A stretch of DNA of 64,000 nt from Chamaecyparis obtusa (lineage: Eukaryota > Streptophyta > Pinopsida > Cupressales > Cupressaceae). The notes below the pieces were generated by a model that was given only the letters and a program-made list of their open reading frames with translations, did no database searches and was not told the DNA's origin. The translations under genes and the position numbers were made by a program. The stretch is from the NCBI GenBank assembly GCA_027943335.1, contig BSBK01007860.1:310001-374000 (forward strand), written 5' to 3'. Below, piece after piece: positions 23,168 through 33,033 of this stretch; the stretch's first letter is position 1; each line of letters starts with the position of its first letter.

Positions 23168-23756
23168 GTCATGTCTTTATATTGTGACTATCCCGTGGAA
23201 TAGGGAACACACCAATGAATATAAATGTTTGATTCCACGTGATCTTGGATAGGTTGTGACATAAAAATATTTCCTTATATTATATTTATACATTTCTATA
23301 TTTATTTCATTACTTTTGTTATTATTACAGTCAAGGAATTGACTGTTATTGAGGACATTGACTAGCATTTGTAGCACAGTCAGCAAGTTAAACATACATC
23401 AATAAACATACAAGCATAACTATAAGGCATGGGAAGTTTCCAAAGCATAAGACATCCACATAAACATAAATTAGTATACATCAATACACCAAACACATGA
23501 ATTGCATACCTAAAACATAAAAAAAAATAAAAATTGTAGGGCATGAGGCCAAATATATATGTCCACTAATGTCATACATTAAATATATTCAATATAGTTA
23601 AATTGGTTTCCTCAAAGCCAAATGGATGTACAACGTATTACTTATACAATATACAAAACATATGTCCACTAATGCCATATAGGCATACAATCCATATCCT
23701 TAATCTAGTCCTTTCCCACCAAGGGAAGAAAACAAATCTCGAGCTATCTTCGATCA
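23168..23756. other. Intergenic AT-rich stretch
   Basis: No gene is seen. The sequence holds AT-rich runs and loosely repeated phrases around ACATAAACATA and CATATGTCCACTAATG (23560 and 23660). It forms the 3' flank of the spliced gene that ends at 23757. Confidence 0.4.
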
Positions 23757-25869
23757 TCACATCGATGGAGATGTAGTGGATGATGTAGTCTTACGAGTGC
23801 GCTCACTCGTCCTCTTGTCTAAACTCTTCTGTAGCTCGAGCTGATAAAAAAAATTTAAGCATCAATAACTAATATACATCAAAATTGAATTATACAATGA
23901 CATAAAATTGAATATTCGCTTACCGCTAGCAAATAGTCACTATGTTCATCCACCAAAGGCACATGCTGGCGATCTGGAGTAATAAGTCCATACAACAATG
24001 ATCAAAATAATAATTAAAATACATACATGAATATCATTATAAAATTCAATACAAACTATTAAAATAATAATTAAAATTAAGTGATCTCTTTCATACCTCG
24101 GTCAGTGCTTCAGAACTAGCTACTGCTGCAGCTACTCCATGATCCAAAGTATCACGAACAAAAGGAGGGGCTTCTAATGTCAATAACTGAAAATGAAACA
24201 AAAAAAAGTATTATACAGTTATCAAGATTACATATATTTTTTACAACCCTACTAATGAGTAAATGATACCTTTGTGAAGGTTCCACCGCGTCCTTCGGTG
24301 TACGGTGTCGATGTCGAAGCTCCAACATTCAACTAGTGTAAATGTACATGGAAAATTATAAGATAACCATTCATATAATAATGTACTACTAACATGTTAA
24401 TTATAATGCATTATTACATATATACCTATGGACTCAATGGTGACATCACAAAGCCAGGTGAAAGAATGTGATCATCGTGCCTCTGGATTTTGATCATAAT
24501 TTGTCTAGTAATTTAGTTATTCATTCATTTATTAATTAAATATAATCAAGTAAATCAAATTAATATGCAAATAAAGATACCTCAAGGAAAGTGGCACGAT
24601 GCCCTTCGTTGCCTATTGTGAATGTTGATGGTCCACCAGTGAATGTCTAATACACATGCACAATAAGTTATGATACAATTATTCATATAATTACATAATA
24701 ATCAAATATATTAATTAAAATATTTTATTCGATACATACTTGTGGAATTGACAACGAAGTGTAGAAGGGGACATAAGGATCATTACCACTGCCACTGACA
24801 CTCTTGCCCTGAATTTTCATCATAATCAATAGATACTAAATTAATTAGTTATTCATTTATAAATGAAATACGATCAAAGCAATTAAATGAACTTAGAAAT
24901 ATTTACCTGTGTGTCAATGTCAAATGTCATAGTTAGAAAACTATCAGTCATCCTTCTAGGATCCTCTTCCTCTCTCTCGCCAGTACCAAATGTGCACAAG
25001 CATCCACATGACCAACAAATATGCCCCCTTGAAGATTGACCATGGTCACTCTCAACTAAAGGAGTGGCACACTGAATGAGAGTCTGTGTCAGAGCACTAA
25101 ACGTGCCTAGTGTGTCTGCCTCTACATGTTCCTTCACAATGGAAGGAATAGTAACATGATCCACTTGTGGCTTGCCAATAGGAACCCTAGGTGCGTTAAG
25201 GTCACGATGTGTCCCAGCTCTATCAAATGATGACCCCCCTCCTCTATCCAAAGAATCTAGATAGTCAAAGTAATTTGGCACCTCCTTGAGTACAAACTCG
25301 CAATAGAGTTTCCTCAAGAAATATATAAGAACCTCATGATTGTTACAGGGAGGTGAATCAAAGACCATCCACCATCTCTCCCAAAAATTGCTTTTAATGT
25401 CTTCATTTAAGCACCAATGAATTGGGAACCTCCTTGTTGTAGTTCTAAGAGTATCTGTGTCCCCTAGTTTTTTAAATAGCTTGCAAATGTCAGCTTTTGT
25501 GATTTTTTTCTTTTTTATGTCCGCATAAGATAATTTATTTGCATAATATTGTTTTTGTTCTTCTCTTTTATCCCGCCATAAATTAATTTTCCCACTAACC
25601 GAGCTTATGTGGGTCAATATTGCTTCCAATGATTTGGCAAGTCTTTCCCTTCTAAGATTTGTACCACTAGAATCTTTTAACCTCGTAATTAAATAATCTA
25701 ATTCTTTTTGCCCTCTTTCAATTTGGTTCATCAATTTTTCTTGTGTTCTAAGAGAAGGTTTCTCGATTGGTGGAGGCAATTGAGGTTCATTTTCTTCATT
25801 TGTTTCTTCATTTGTTTCTTCATGAAGAGATGGAGGGTTTGGTTGAGGGAGATTATTTCTTCCTGGCAA
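23757..25869 (-). CDS. Multi-exon gene of unknown function, at least eight exons
   Basis: Minus-strand exons: 25869-24907, 24808-24740, 24646-24581, 24482-24426, 24332-24270, 24186-24097, 23965-23924 and 23840-23757. Every intron is GT-AG and every junction after exon 1 is phase 0. Exon 1 encodes a Pro/Glu-rich start, a charged helical stretch (MNQIERGQKELDYLITRLKD) and a Trp/aromatic segment (NFWERWWMVFDSPPCNNHEV). The small exons encode Ser/Thr/Gly-rich peptides; exon 8 ends TTSSTTSPSM-stop. The 5' end is uncertain: an acceptor-like TTGCCAG precedes exon 1, and the first in-frame ATG is at 25731. The last codon of exon 4 is TAG before GTATAT, where CAG would be usual, so it may be a pseudogene or end there. 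I do not recognise the family. Confidence 0.55.
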
Positions 25870-25990
25870 TTAAAAAAACTAGATTTTAAAATCTTCAATA
25901 CACATAAATTTTAACAAAAACAAATTTTAACAAAACAAATTGTTACAAAACTAAAATTTTAAAACAAATAAGAGGCATGGGTTGTAAAAA

Positions 25991-26190
25991 CACTTACCTC
26001 TTCTTCCAGATCAAACTTGACGATGTCGTGGAGCTATTTGATGGATGAATCAATGAAAATAATGGATTCACAAGCCTAAACAAGACTACATATGCACTTG
26101 GGAAGGCTCCTTTTTCTGCAAATGCGGGTTTGAGGAAAACAAAATAAGCTTTCCAACCTGCGGGAAATAATATATAAGCTTTTTTCAAAG
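25991..26190 (-). other. Possible upstream exon or 5' UTR of the spliced gene
   Basis: On the minus strand, GAAGAAGAG is followed by GTAAGTG at 25997-25991, a consensus donor. It could join to the acceptor before 25869. The frame needed to enter exon 1 meets a TGA 12 bases before the donor, so if used it would be untranslated, or another start exon exists. Open frame 26188-25994 is otherwise featureless. Confidence 0.3.
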
Positions 26191-26401
26191 CGTGTGCGCG
26201 CTATAGGGTGCACGCACTTTGAAAAATACTAAAAAGTGTTTTTCAAATCGCATGCACCCTATAAGGTGCACATCATGCTTTAGATTGCCCAAGCTTAAGG
26301 CTTGGGCAACCCAAGCCATAGGGGCACACGCCCTTTAGTGCATACGCACTATACTTGATGGGGGACCAAAAAGAAAAGTGGCACCTTTTTGGTCCCCCAT
26401 C
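26165..26401. repeat. Cluster of inverted repeats
   Basis: Three structures lie in 240 bp. The first is an imperfect stem TTTTTCAAAGCGTGTGC with GCACGCACTTTGAAAAA at about 26173-26225, partly repeated to 26272. The second is a perfect 10-bp stem TTGCCCAAGC/GCTTGGGCAA with a 5-base loop at 26285-26309. The third is a perfect 17-bp stem GATGGGGGACCAAAAAG with CTTTTTGGTCCCCCATC around an 11-base spacer at 26357-26401. They sit between the spliced gene and the truncated LTR element. Confidence 0.8.
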
Positions 26402-26414
26402 TTTGTGCATATAC

Positions 26415-27629
26415 CCAACTATGGAAGTAGAAGGCACAAACATCACCATTAATAAAGAAGAAGATCCTTTCGAAGACCAAGGAGAGGATGTTGGCAATTT
26501 GGAAGAGATGGTGGATGAGGAAGAAGAAAAGGAAGAAGAATTGGAGGCATTGGAGAAGACATTAATATAAATTGATGTTGAGTTACAAAAGAAATGGAAG
26601 ATAGTTGAACAAGAAGTCACTTTAACCTTACCTAGGTTGAAGCATGTTGTAACCGAACAAGAAGCACAAATTAATGAAGGAGAAAAAGAGGAAGAAAGAA
26701 AAGAAAAAGAAGTGAAGCCTGCAGAGATAATACCACAACACATATAGTTGGACACTCCATAGAAGGACACACCAACAAGTACATCTAAATCGCCCATTGA
26801 ATCATTTTTAGCAAATTTGGGAGCACAAGTTGATGATGATGATCAAATAGAACTAATTTAATCTTTGAACAAAATAATTGGAAAGAACAATAAAGTAAAA
26901 AGTTTGGAGGGATCACTACTTGAGGTAACTAATAAGCTACAAAATGTTATATCTACACAGATCAGTGAAGCTGATCTACAAGCTAAGGCAAAGGAAGTGA
27001 CTAAAGCTTTTGATAATGAATTTACCACACTATTAGATATTGCAATAGTTAAGGCACAAACACTTCATGATGCACAACTATTTCAGACAACTTGTTAGAA
27101 CATTAAGAATTATTTGGATAACATTGATGTTTGTATTAAGGAGTTGAGGAAATGTTTGGAAAGAGGAAAAATATTGTATGGTTAGTGTGCCCTTTCACAC
27201 AATCACATCTCAGACATCACATAGAAGCTAAAGAAAAAAGAGGAAGAATTACAAGTCACAATGAATGAATTACAAAATCCAAACATGAAGATCACTAACA
27301 TTGAGAAGAAGATAAGCAAGATACATGATGAGATAAGCCTATTGGAGAATGAAAAGGAAATGAAGTTAAAGAGATTTGCACTACTTAGAGAATATTTGAC
27401 ATTGAAAATCAGTAATGTGCAGAATCAACTGGAAGAATGTCTTTCCTCAAAGACATCATATGGTAAATTTGCTTATCCTAATCTAAGAGTAGTTGAGATA
27501 ACATCTTATGGGCTATGTGAACTACTTAGTGTATCATATTCAATTAAGACTACATGGGATAAGGAGATTGCAAACCTGAAGGTGAACTTTATAGATTGCA
27601 TTTCAAGCCTTCCATCTCTGCATAATTGA
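26415..27629 (+). pseudogene. Coiled-coil ORF2 remnant of the non-autonomous LTR element
   Basis: Open stretches in one region are separated by stops: an acidic Glu-rich part (DVGNLEEMVDEEEEKEEELE near 26490-26550), then helical segments SLLEVTNKLQNVISTQISEA (about 26915) and ITNIEKKISKIHDEISLLEN (about 27297), ending SLPSLHN-stop at 27627. Glu/Lys-rich acidic block then long coiled coil, followed by PPT and LTR, parallels 56895-57845 on the other strand. No enzyme motif is present. Function unknown; homology to the other copy is inferred from layout and composition and needs alignment. Confidence 0.55.
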
Positions 27630-27657
27630 AGACAAGAGGTATATCAGAAATTTTGAC

Positions 27658-27659
<2 letters not shown>

Positions 27660-27752
<93 letters not shown>
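27660..27752. repeat. (TA)n microsatellite
   Basis: About 46 uninterrupted TA dinucleotides between the ORF2 remnant and the PPT. It produces spurious Ile-Tyr open frames on both strands. Confidence 0.97.
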
Positions 27753-27756
<4 letters not shown>

Positions 27757-28029
27757 TACCTTTTGCATTGTTGTCAAAGGGGGAGTAATAGTATGAGAAA
27801 ATTGCTATATATATAAGGTATAGATATATGTGGAAAGGATATAGTATAGTCAAAGGGGGAGTATTCCTATGATGGACTGATATAAGTAGATATGTATGAT
27901 CAACAGGATTTTGCAAATCTTATAATGGCCATGTAACACAATGTACAAAATGTTATAAGTTTGTTTTTGAAGTTTTTGTTGTAAAGTTTTGGGACTTAGC
28001 CAATTTTCCGATATGTTTCCATCAATGAC

Positions 28030-28041
28030 AAAGGGGGAGAT
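28030..28041 (+). other. Polypurine tract
   Basis: AAAGGGGGAGAT lies directly before the TGTTGG of the LTR. The other element has AAAAAGGGGAGAT in the same place. Confidence 0.75.
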
Positions 28042-29128
28042 TGTTGGAAATTTGGCTAAGTAGGATATCATGATGTTGTCATTATGGCAACATATATTCA
28101 ACATTAAGACAACATGATTCAAGGATAAAGTTTTTGATGAGAACTTAAGAAAATTGTCTAAGTATAACAGTATTTATCTTTCAGCACAGAGGCTATTTTG
28201 ATCAGTGAATTTCACAGCAATATTTCTAGCACAAGTGAACTTGAGCACAAATTATATGAGGTATGTTGAAGCTATAGCTAAGAGCACAAGACTGTACGAC
28301 ATGTACAGGCAAAGTTATTAATATTTTTAAAAAAATAGCGATGAGCCGACTGAGCAGAGAAGAGACAAGTAAATGAATATTTTGGTTAAGGGATTATTTT
28401 GTTTATCAATATAACAACTTAACTAATTAGGGACGACATCCTAGATGTTAACCCTAAGTCTGCAAGAAGTAATGTTATGTTTTAGAAATGTGCAAGCCAA
28501 CCAGAAAGCTATGTTTGTGATAGTTTGTATAAAGGAAAGTAATTTGTAATGCGAAGTTGTAAGACTTATGTAATGCTACAGTATTGATGTATAATGTTAT
28601 GTGAAATCTGATGTATGATCAAACAAGTGCAATGATAAAGCTAGATCATAATATTGAAGATATTCAGCAGCAGTAAAAGGTTTTTGCATTCTATCTTTTG
28701 TATTGAAGATTATAATTGTACATTGCATGTTTGGGCAGTGGGCTTATCTTGAATACATTCATATTTTGTAATACCAAATCCTAACAGGGTTGAGGCTTCT
28801 AACAAGGCCTAAGTCCTCTAACAAGGACCGAGACACTATACAAATGTAATAGACTCCTAATATGGTTAATATCTTTCACAAGATACTTTTTGATTAGTGG
28901 ACCATTTGGGTACCATCCCCACCGAGATTTTCCCTTGGCTAGGGTTTCCTCGATAACAAACATGGTGTTATGGGTTCCAATTTTTTATGGTTGTGTTTGT
29001 TATTCAGTTTATTCACTTTAGTTTCTTATGCAAGTTACAAGTTAAATAAATATATCCATACTTGGGCAAAATAAAAAGTTTGTGAAATACTGATTCACCC
29101 CCCCTCTCAGTATTTCCTATTTCTAACA
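28042..29128 (+). repeat. 3' LTR of the truncated non-autonomous element
   Basis: 1087 bp from TGTTGGAAATTTGGCTAAG to CCTATTTCTAACA, with TGTT...AACA ends. Start and end closely resemble those of the LTRs of the complete element (TGTTGGAAAGTTGGC ... CATTCCTAACA in element orientation). The end includes the same CCCCCTCTCAGT-type segment before the terminus. No second copy is in the window. Confidence 0.8.
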
Positions 29129-30760
29129 GGAAGATGTATAGAGCACCCTAAAAATTATGGTGCAAGATCTTGCAAAATAAACATTCGGATGAAATGGATC
29201 CAGCTAGGATTTAGATAATTGCCAACTCAAATGGAGGCTCTACAGTCTAGGAATTTGTGTGGGAAAGAAAAACATTATTAATTGAGCACTTAGCATGGTA
29301 AGTTAACAATGGGAGGTGTGTTGATTTCTTGCATGATTCATGGAATGGTCACTAGCCAATCATGGATGAGTTAGGCACTATTGAATGGTTACATAAATAT
29401 CATCTCTTTGTTTGGGCAAGTATCGTAGACTATGTTTGGAATGATGATTCTAGTGTCGGGTAGAACTACCATTGGATTGGGGTAGCTATGATGCCAATAC
29501 CAAGGGTAGACTAGCAAAATTTATCAGGTATTCTCAAATTTTGAAAGATAACGTTATTAGAAGAGGTAGACGAGCTTATTTGGAGTGAAAAAAATTGGCG
29601 AATACATGGTCAAAATGGATTACATTATAAAAAAATCTCAAAGGAATCTGGAAGAAGGGGGTCCTTCCCAAGGCCAATTTCTTCCTCTGGACAACACTAC
29701 AACAAAGAATTAAGATTGGCGAAATACCAATGAGATTGGGTTTTCAAGGTCCAAACATTTGTCCTATGTGTAGGGCTGCCAACAAATTTGTTAATCACTT
29801 GTTACCCAATTGTATATATGCTCCAATGTGTTGGGATTAGCTTCATAATACACTTAGGTGGTTATCTCCAAGACATGAATACCTTTTGGAATTTTCATTG
29901 AGTTATCCTTGACTGGTAAAAGGAATGCTACATGGGGTGATGCACCCTCCTTGCTTGTATGGCATGTTTGGAAGGAAACGAACTGGAGAATATTTTTCAG
30001 ACAAGATCTAATTTTCTTAGAAGTGATTGGGAAAATAGAAGACAACATTTTTTAAGTTGTCAATGCTAATCTATATAGCTCGCCTCATTCCCATTTCACT
30101 TTGTGGGATAATGAGATACAAAAAAGGTGGGCAATTTTGAAAAGGCCTACAAGAAATATAAACAACAAAACAAAATCAAGAAAATAATCCAATTGGATAG
30201 CCCCAAGGGAGGGGAGAGTCAAACTCAATTTTGATGGGGCTGTAAAAGGAAATGTCATATTAATTGGGATAGGGTGCATCATCGGGGATGAATTTGAGGA
30301 TTGTGTTTGGCCATTATCTCACAAAATAGGGATTTCAACCAATAATGAAGCAAAAATGGAAGCACTTGCTTGTGGAATTTGATTGTGTGTGCACAAAGGT
30401 CTAAAGGAAGTAGATATCAAAGGAGACTCTCAAATATGTGTTAAAGTTGTTTGCAAGTACACCCAAAATTGGAAATCGAAATCATGGCTAACTAAGATCT
30501 AGAGGAAAGCTTAGATAAACTTGAATATTTCATAGTCACACACATTTATAGGTAAGAAAATAAGTGGTTGATCTTTAGGCCAATTATGGGGTCACACAGA
30601 CAAATATCGAGGAAGTTTAGATTTGGCAAGTCTTTGGAAAAAGTTGGAGGATATGGTGAAAAAAGAGAGGCAAGTGATAGGCACATGGTTCTTCACATAG
30701 TATATCCTAGCTATGGTTGGTATAATTCAAATTTTCTATTAGATAAGTTTTGATCAGATA
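29129..30760 (+). mobile_element. LINE 3' part (zf-RVT and RNase H), decayed
   Basis: Plus-strand remnant of an L1-type plant LINE. It opens in the post-RT region (about 29130-29215, KLWCKILQNKHSDEMDP). It then gives a reverse-transcriptase zinc-binding domain at about 29635-29830 (LPKANFFLWTTLQQRIKIG, then CPMCRAANKFVNHLL) and an RNase H-like domain at about 30215-30440 (VKLNFDGAVKGNVILIGIGC, NNEAKMEALACGI, IKGDSQICVKVV). Several frameshifts and stops are present. Orientation is opposite to the LINEs at 44-52 kb. It directly follows the LTR end at 29128, so the LTR element probably interrupted it; the upstream LINE half is not in the window. Confidence 0.8.
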
Positions 30761-31763
30761 GTTGGCAGAAATGTTAGCTTTTTGACCACGTGGCATTATT
30801 ACAATGGCATGTTTGTTGTCATTGGTCTTGTCTTTGGGCATGTTTTGTCCTTTGAGATTATGTTTATTTCTTAAGGCAGGCTTAGGACTCTATACCATAC
30901 TTGGAGTAGTTTGGATCCCTTCAAAATATGAGGGATTTTTGTGTTGGAGTTTGATGAGCGGTCAAGGACGTATGTTGTAGGGATGCAGAAGAATATGATT
31001 TGGTGTGAAACAATCCTTGATAGTCGAGTGATCAGAAAATAATGGTGATGGGCCAACAATGGTAAAACATTATGGCTTCTCATTCTAGTGTCCAATGTGG
31101 ATGCTTGGAGGAATTGATGAATGAGTAGCTCACAAGATTTCTCAATAACAAGAGAAGGTTGTTGTTGGTTACACATTGTGGGGCAATGGCCAGGTCCATG
31201 ATGGCATGGTTTATGATGCTTTCTTCATGGTGGTAGTGCATTTTTTAGGCAATTACATGTGGGGGATCCAATTCAACTATTTTCTCATTGTGTATTGTAT
31301 AGCATAGAGGTGAAGCCTCTTTTTCTATAATGTTGGCTAGTTTGTTCGACTTGGAGGTGGACAGAAAGAAAGGGAAGATAAGAAAAGCATATAGACTCTT
31401 AGGAAAAGCATAAATCAAAACAATTTATCATATACAACATAAAATTAAATAACAATAATAAATATATAAATATTATATTATATATTAATAAATATATTAA
31501 TATTGGGTTGGGGACCTCGCTCAATTGGGGCGAGCTTCTTGTTATGAAGCACGAGGTCACACGGTCCAGTCTAAAAATAAATAAATACATTAACATTATA
31601 TCATATATAAATATGTAAAAATATAATATTGTGTTATATAAAATATATAATATTAAATAATAATTCTCCATGATGACCCTTATTTTCATCAAAGATCAAA
31701 ATTTTGCATTTAACTTCAAGAAAGTTAAATTCTTGTTTTGCAAAGAAAATTTCAACATTGGAT
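30761..31763. other. Intergenic; AT-rich, with one tRNA-like segment
   Basis: No gene is seen. It begins with loosely structured sequence after the LINE and passes into ATATA-rich DNA around 31420-31680, apart from the tRNA-like segment at 31508-31572. Confidence 0.45.
31508..31572 (+). repeat. tRNA-derived sequence (SINE head or tRNA pseudogene)
   Basis: TCGCTCAATTGG at 31517-31528 fits the Pol III A box. GCTC...GAGC forms a D stem, and GCTTC/GAAGC encloses the 7-base loop TTGTTAT, which would place anticodon GTT (Asn). The T arm (GGTCCAGTC) is only roughly B-box like and does not pair well. It stands out as GC-rich inside very AT-rich DNA. More likely a tRNA-derived repeat than a working gene. 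Confidence 0.45.
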
Positions 31764-32205
31764 ATTCTAAAATTTTGAATATTTTATTGTTTCAAAAATA
31801 CTTATTTATGTGATTGGGGTGGAACTTTATAGCTAATTAGATTAAAATTTTTGCATTTTACACGATATAATTTTATCCTTACAGCAAGTTTATGCCTAAA
31901 AAATATTTGACATTTCAAAGAATTAGAAATGAAAAATGGGGAGAAACTTTACAGCTAATCACATAGTAATAATTCAGGTGAAACTTTACAGCTAATCAAA
32001 TTGCAAATAATTCTAAAATTTTGAATATTTTATTGTTTCAAAAATACTTATTTATGTGATTGGGGTGGAACTTTATAGCCAATCAAGATTAAAAATTTTG
32101 TATTTTACACAATGTAATTTTATCCTTACAAGTAATCACATAGCAAATAATTTAGGTGAAACTTTACAGCTAATCAAATAGCAAATAATTCTAATGAAAA
32201 TTTGA
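31764..32205. repeat. 246-bp tandem duplication
   Basis: The segment from ATTCTAAAATTTTGAATATT at 31764 recurs at 32010, 246 bp later, and runs alike through GATTGGGGTGGAACTTTATAG and TTTTATCCTTAC. The second copy then has a deletion. The phrase GTGAAACTTTACAGCTAATCA recurs within both. Non-coding. Confidence 0.85.
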
Positions 32206-32239
32206 TACCTTAACTTTAGAAAATATTGCAAGCTAAGTG

Positions 32240-32332
32240 GGTTTAACTGTGGAGGAAACTCCATGGTTAATCATGTTTGAGTTGGAGTCTAGTAGGATGG
32301 GTGACTCCCGAGAAGGCTCAGTGTTTTACCTC
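32240..32332 (+). pseudogene. 5S rRNA-derived sequence
   Basis: The stretch AACTCCATGGTTAATCATG, then TTTGAGTTGGAGTCTAGT, AGGATGGGTGACTCCCGAG and AAGGCTCAGTGTTTTACC follows the 3' two-thirds of plant 5S rRNA in order, including the internal promoter C-box region GGATGGGTGAC. It has many substitutions and lacks a clear 5' third. It is either a 5S pseudogene or the head of a 5S-derived SINE. Single copy in this window. Confidence 0.65.
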
Positions 32333-32920
32333 TATGAGCATCACCTAGATGCAATGAGGATAAGTGTTTCATTTATTCATGAGAGATGGATTCTTGTAAA
32401 CCACTACTCATAAAACAAAGGTCAATATGTTTACCTGTCCTCCAGTTTCCGAAATTGGCTGAAAACGAGGTCCTCAAAAGTCCACTAAATTTATTCTGAA
32501 TGTTTATCCTAGTATTGAGATTCATTCCTCAACTTCACAATAAGGAACTCATGACTCAGCATTTAGCAAGTTTTTAGAAATCACATGTTTGTAAGTTGTG
32601 GGTACTGATAACATTCTAATTTCATGAAGTCAAAGGTCACATGAATATACTGATGTAAGTCAATACATGAAAAAATGGTTGAAATTTGATAGCAGAGTAG
32701 CCTAAATCACTTATAGATGGTGTTCCCAGTTTAGAATAAAATTGATGTTATAGAAAATTGCACCGAGATGACTTCAAACTTCCATAACCACTGTATTTTG
32801 CAATCCAACAACCATGCACAAAATCTTAAGTTGTGGTACTCTGTAATGTCAAGGTTCTCCTCACAAGTCCATCTTTGATGCTTGTCTTATAGTGTTGAAT
32901 CTGTTGGTATTGGGGGAACA
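32333..32920. other. Intergenic, upstream flank of the expansin gene
   Basis: No gene or recognisable repeat was found. This likely holds distal promoter sequence of the expansin gene. Confidence 0.4.
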
Positions 32921-32926
32921 TATGTA

Positions 32927-33022
32927 GTATATATATATGGTGGGTACGAGTGGAAGAAATCATCAGTTATTTGTTTAGAAGGCCATAAAATCATCAGTAG
33001 TTTGATCAGAAGGCTATAAAAA
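32927..33022 (+). promoter_or_regulatory. Expansin core promoter region
   Basis: A TATATATATA run at about 32928-32938 lies some 95 bases before the ATG. Downstream, a 32-bp segment (AAATCATCAGTTATTTG... ending GGCCATAA) is repeated directly as AAATCATCAGTAGTTTG... ending GGCTATAA, so a second TATA-like CTATAAAAAA lies at about 33013, too close to the ATG to be the main TATA box. Confidence 0.5.
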
Positions 33023-33033
33023 ATATTGCAGCC

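Larger units (their letters stand above)
26402..29128 (+). mobile_element. 3' part of a non-autonomous LTR element
   Basis: It contains the C-terminal half of a coiled-coil ORF, a PPT and a 3' LTR, the same order as the complete minus-strand element at 55378-62627. The 5' LTR and first ORF are absent from the window. The left limit is uncertain and set just after the last hairpin. The element abuts a LINE remnant at 29129, suggesting it had inserted into that LINE. Confidence 0.7.

Noticed and set aside
26273..26797. Minus-strand 174-codon Ser-rich frame
   Set aside because: Mirror of the acidic plus-strand ORF2 remnant; no domain.
27644..27916. Open frame with a long Ile-Tyr run
   Set aside because: Produced by the TA microsatellite.
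31399..31692. Minus-strand hydrophobic 97-codon frame
   Set aside because: AT-rich DNA gives Ile/Tyr/Leu runs; it also covers the tRNA-like segment.
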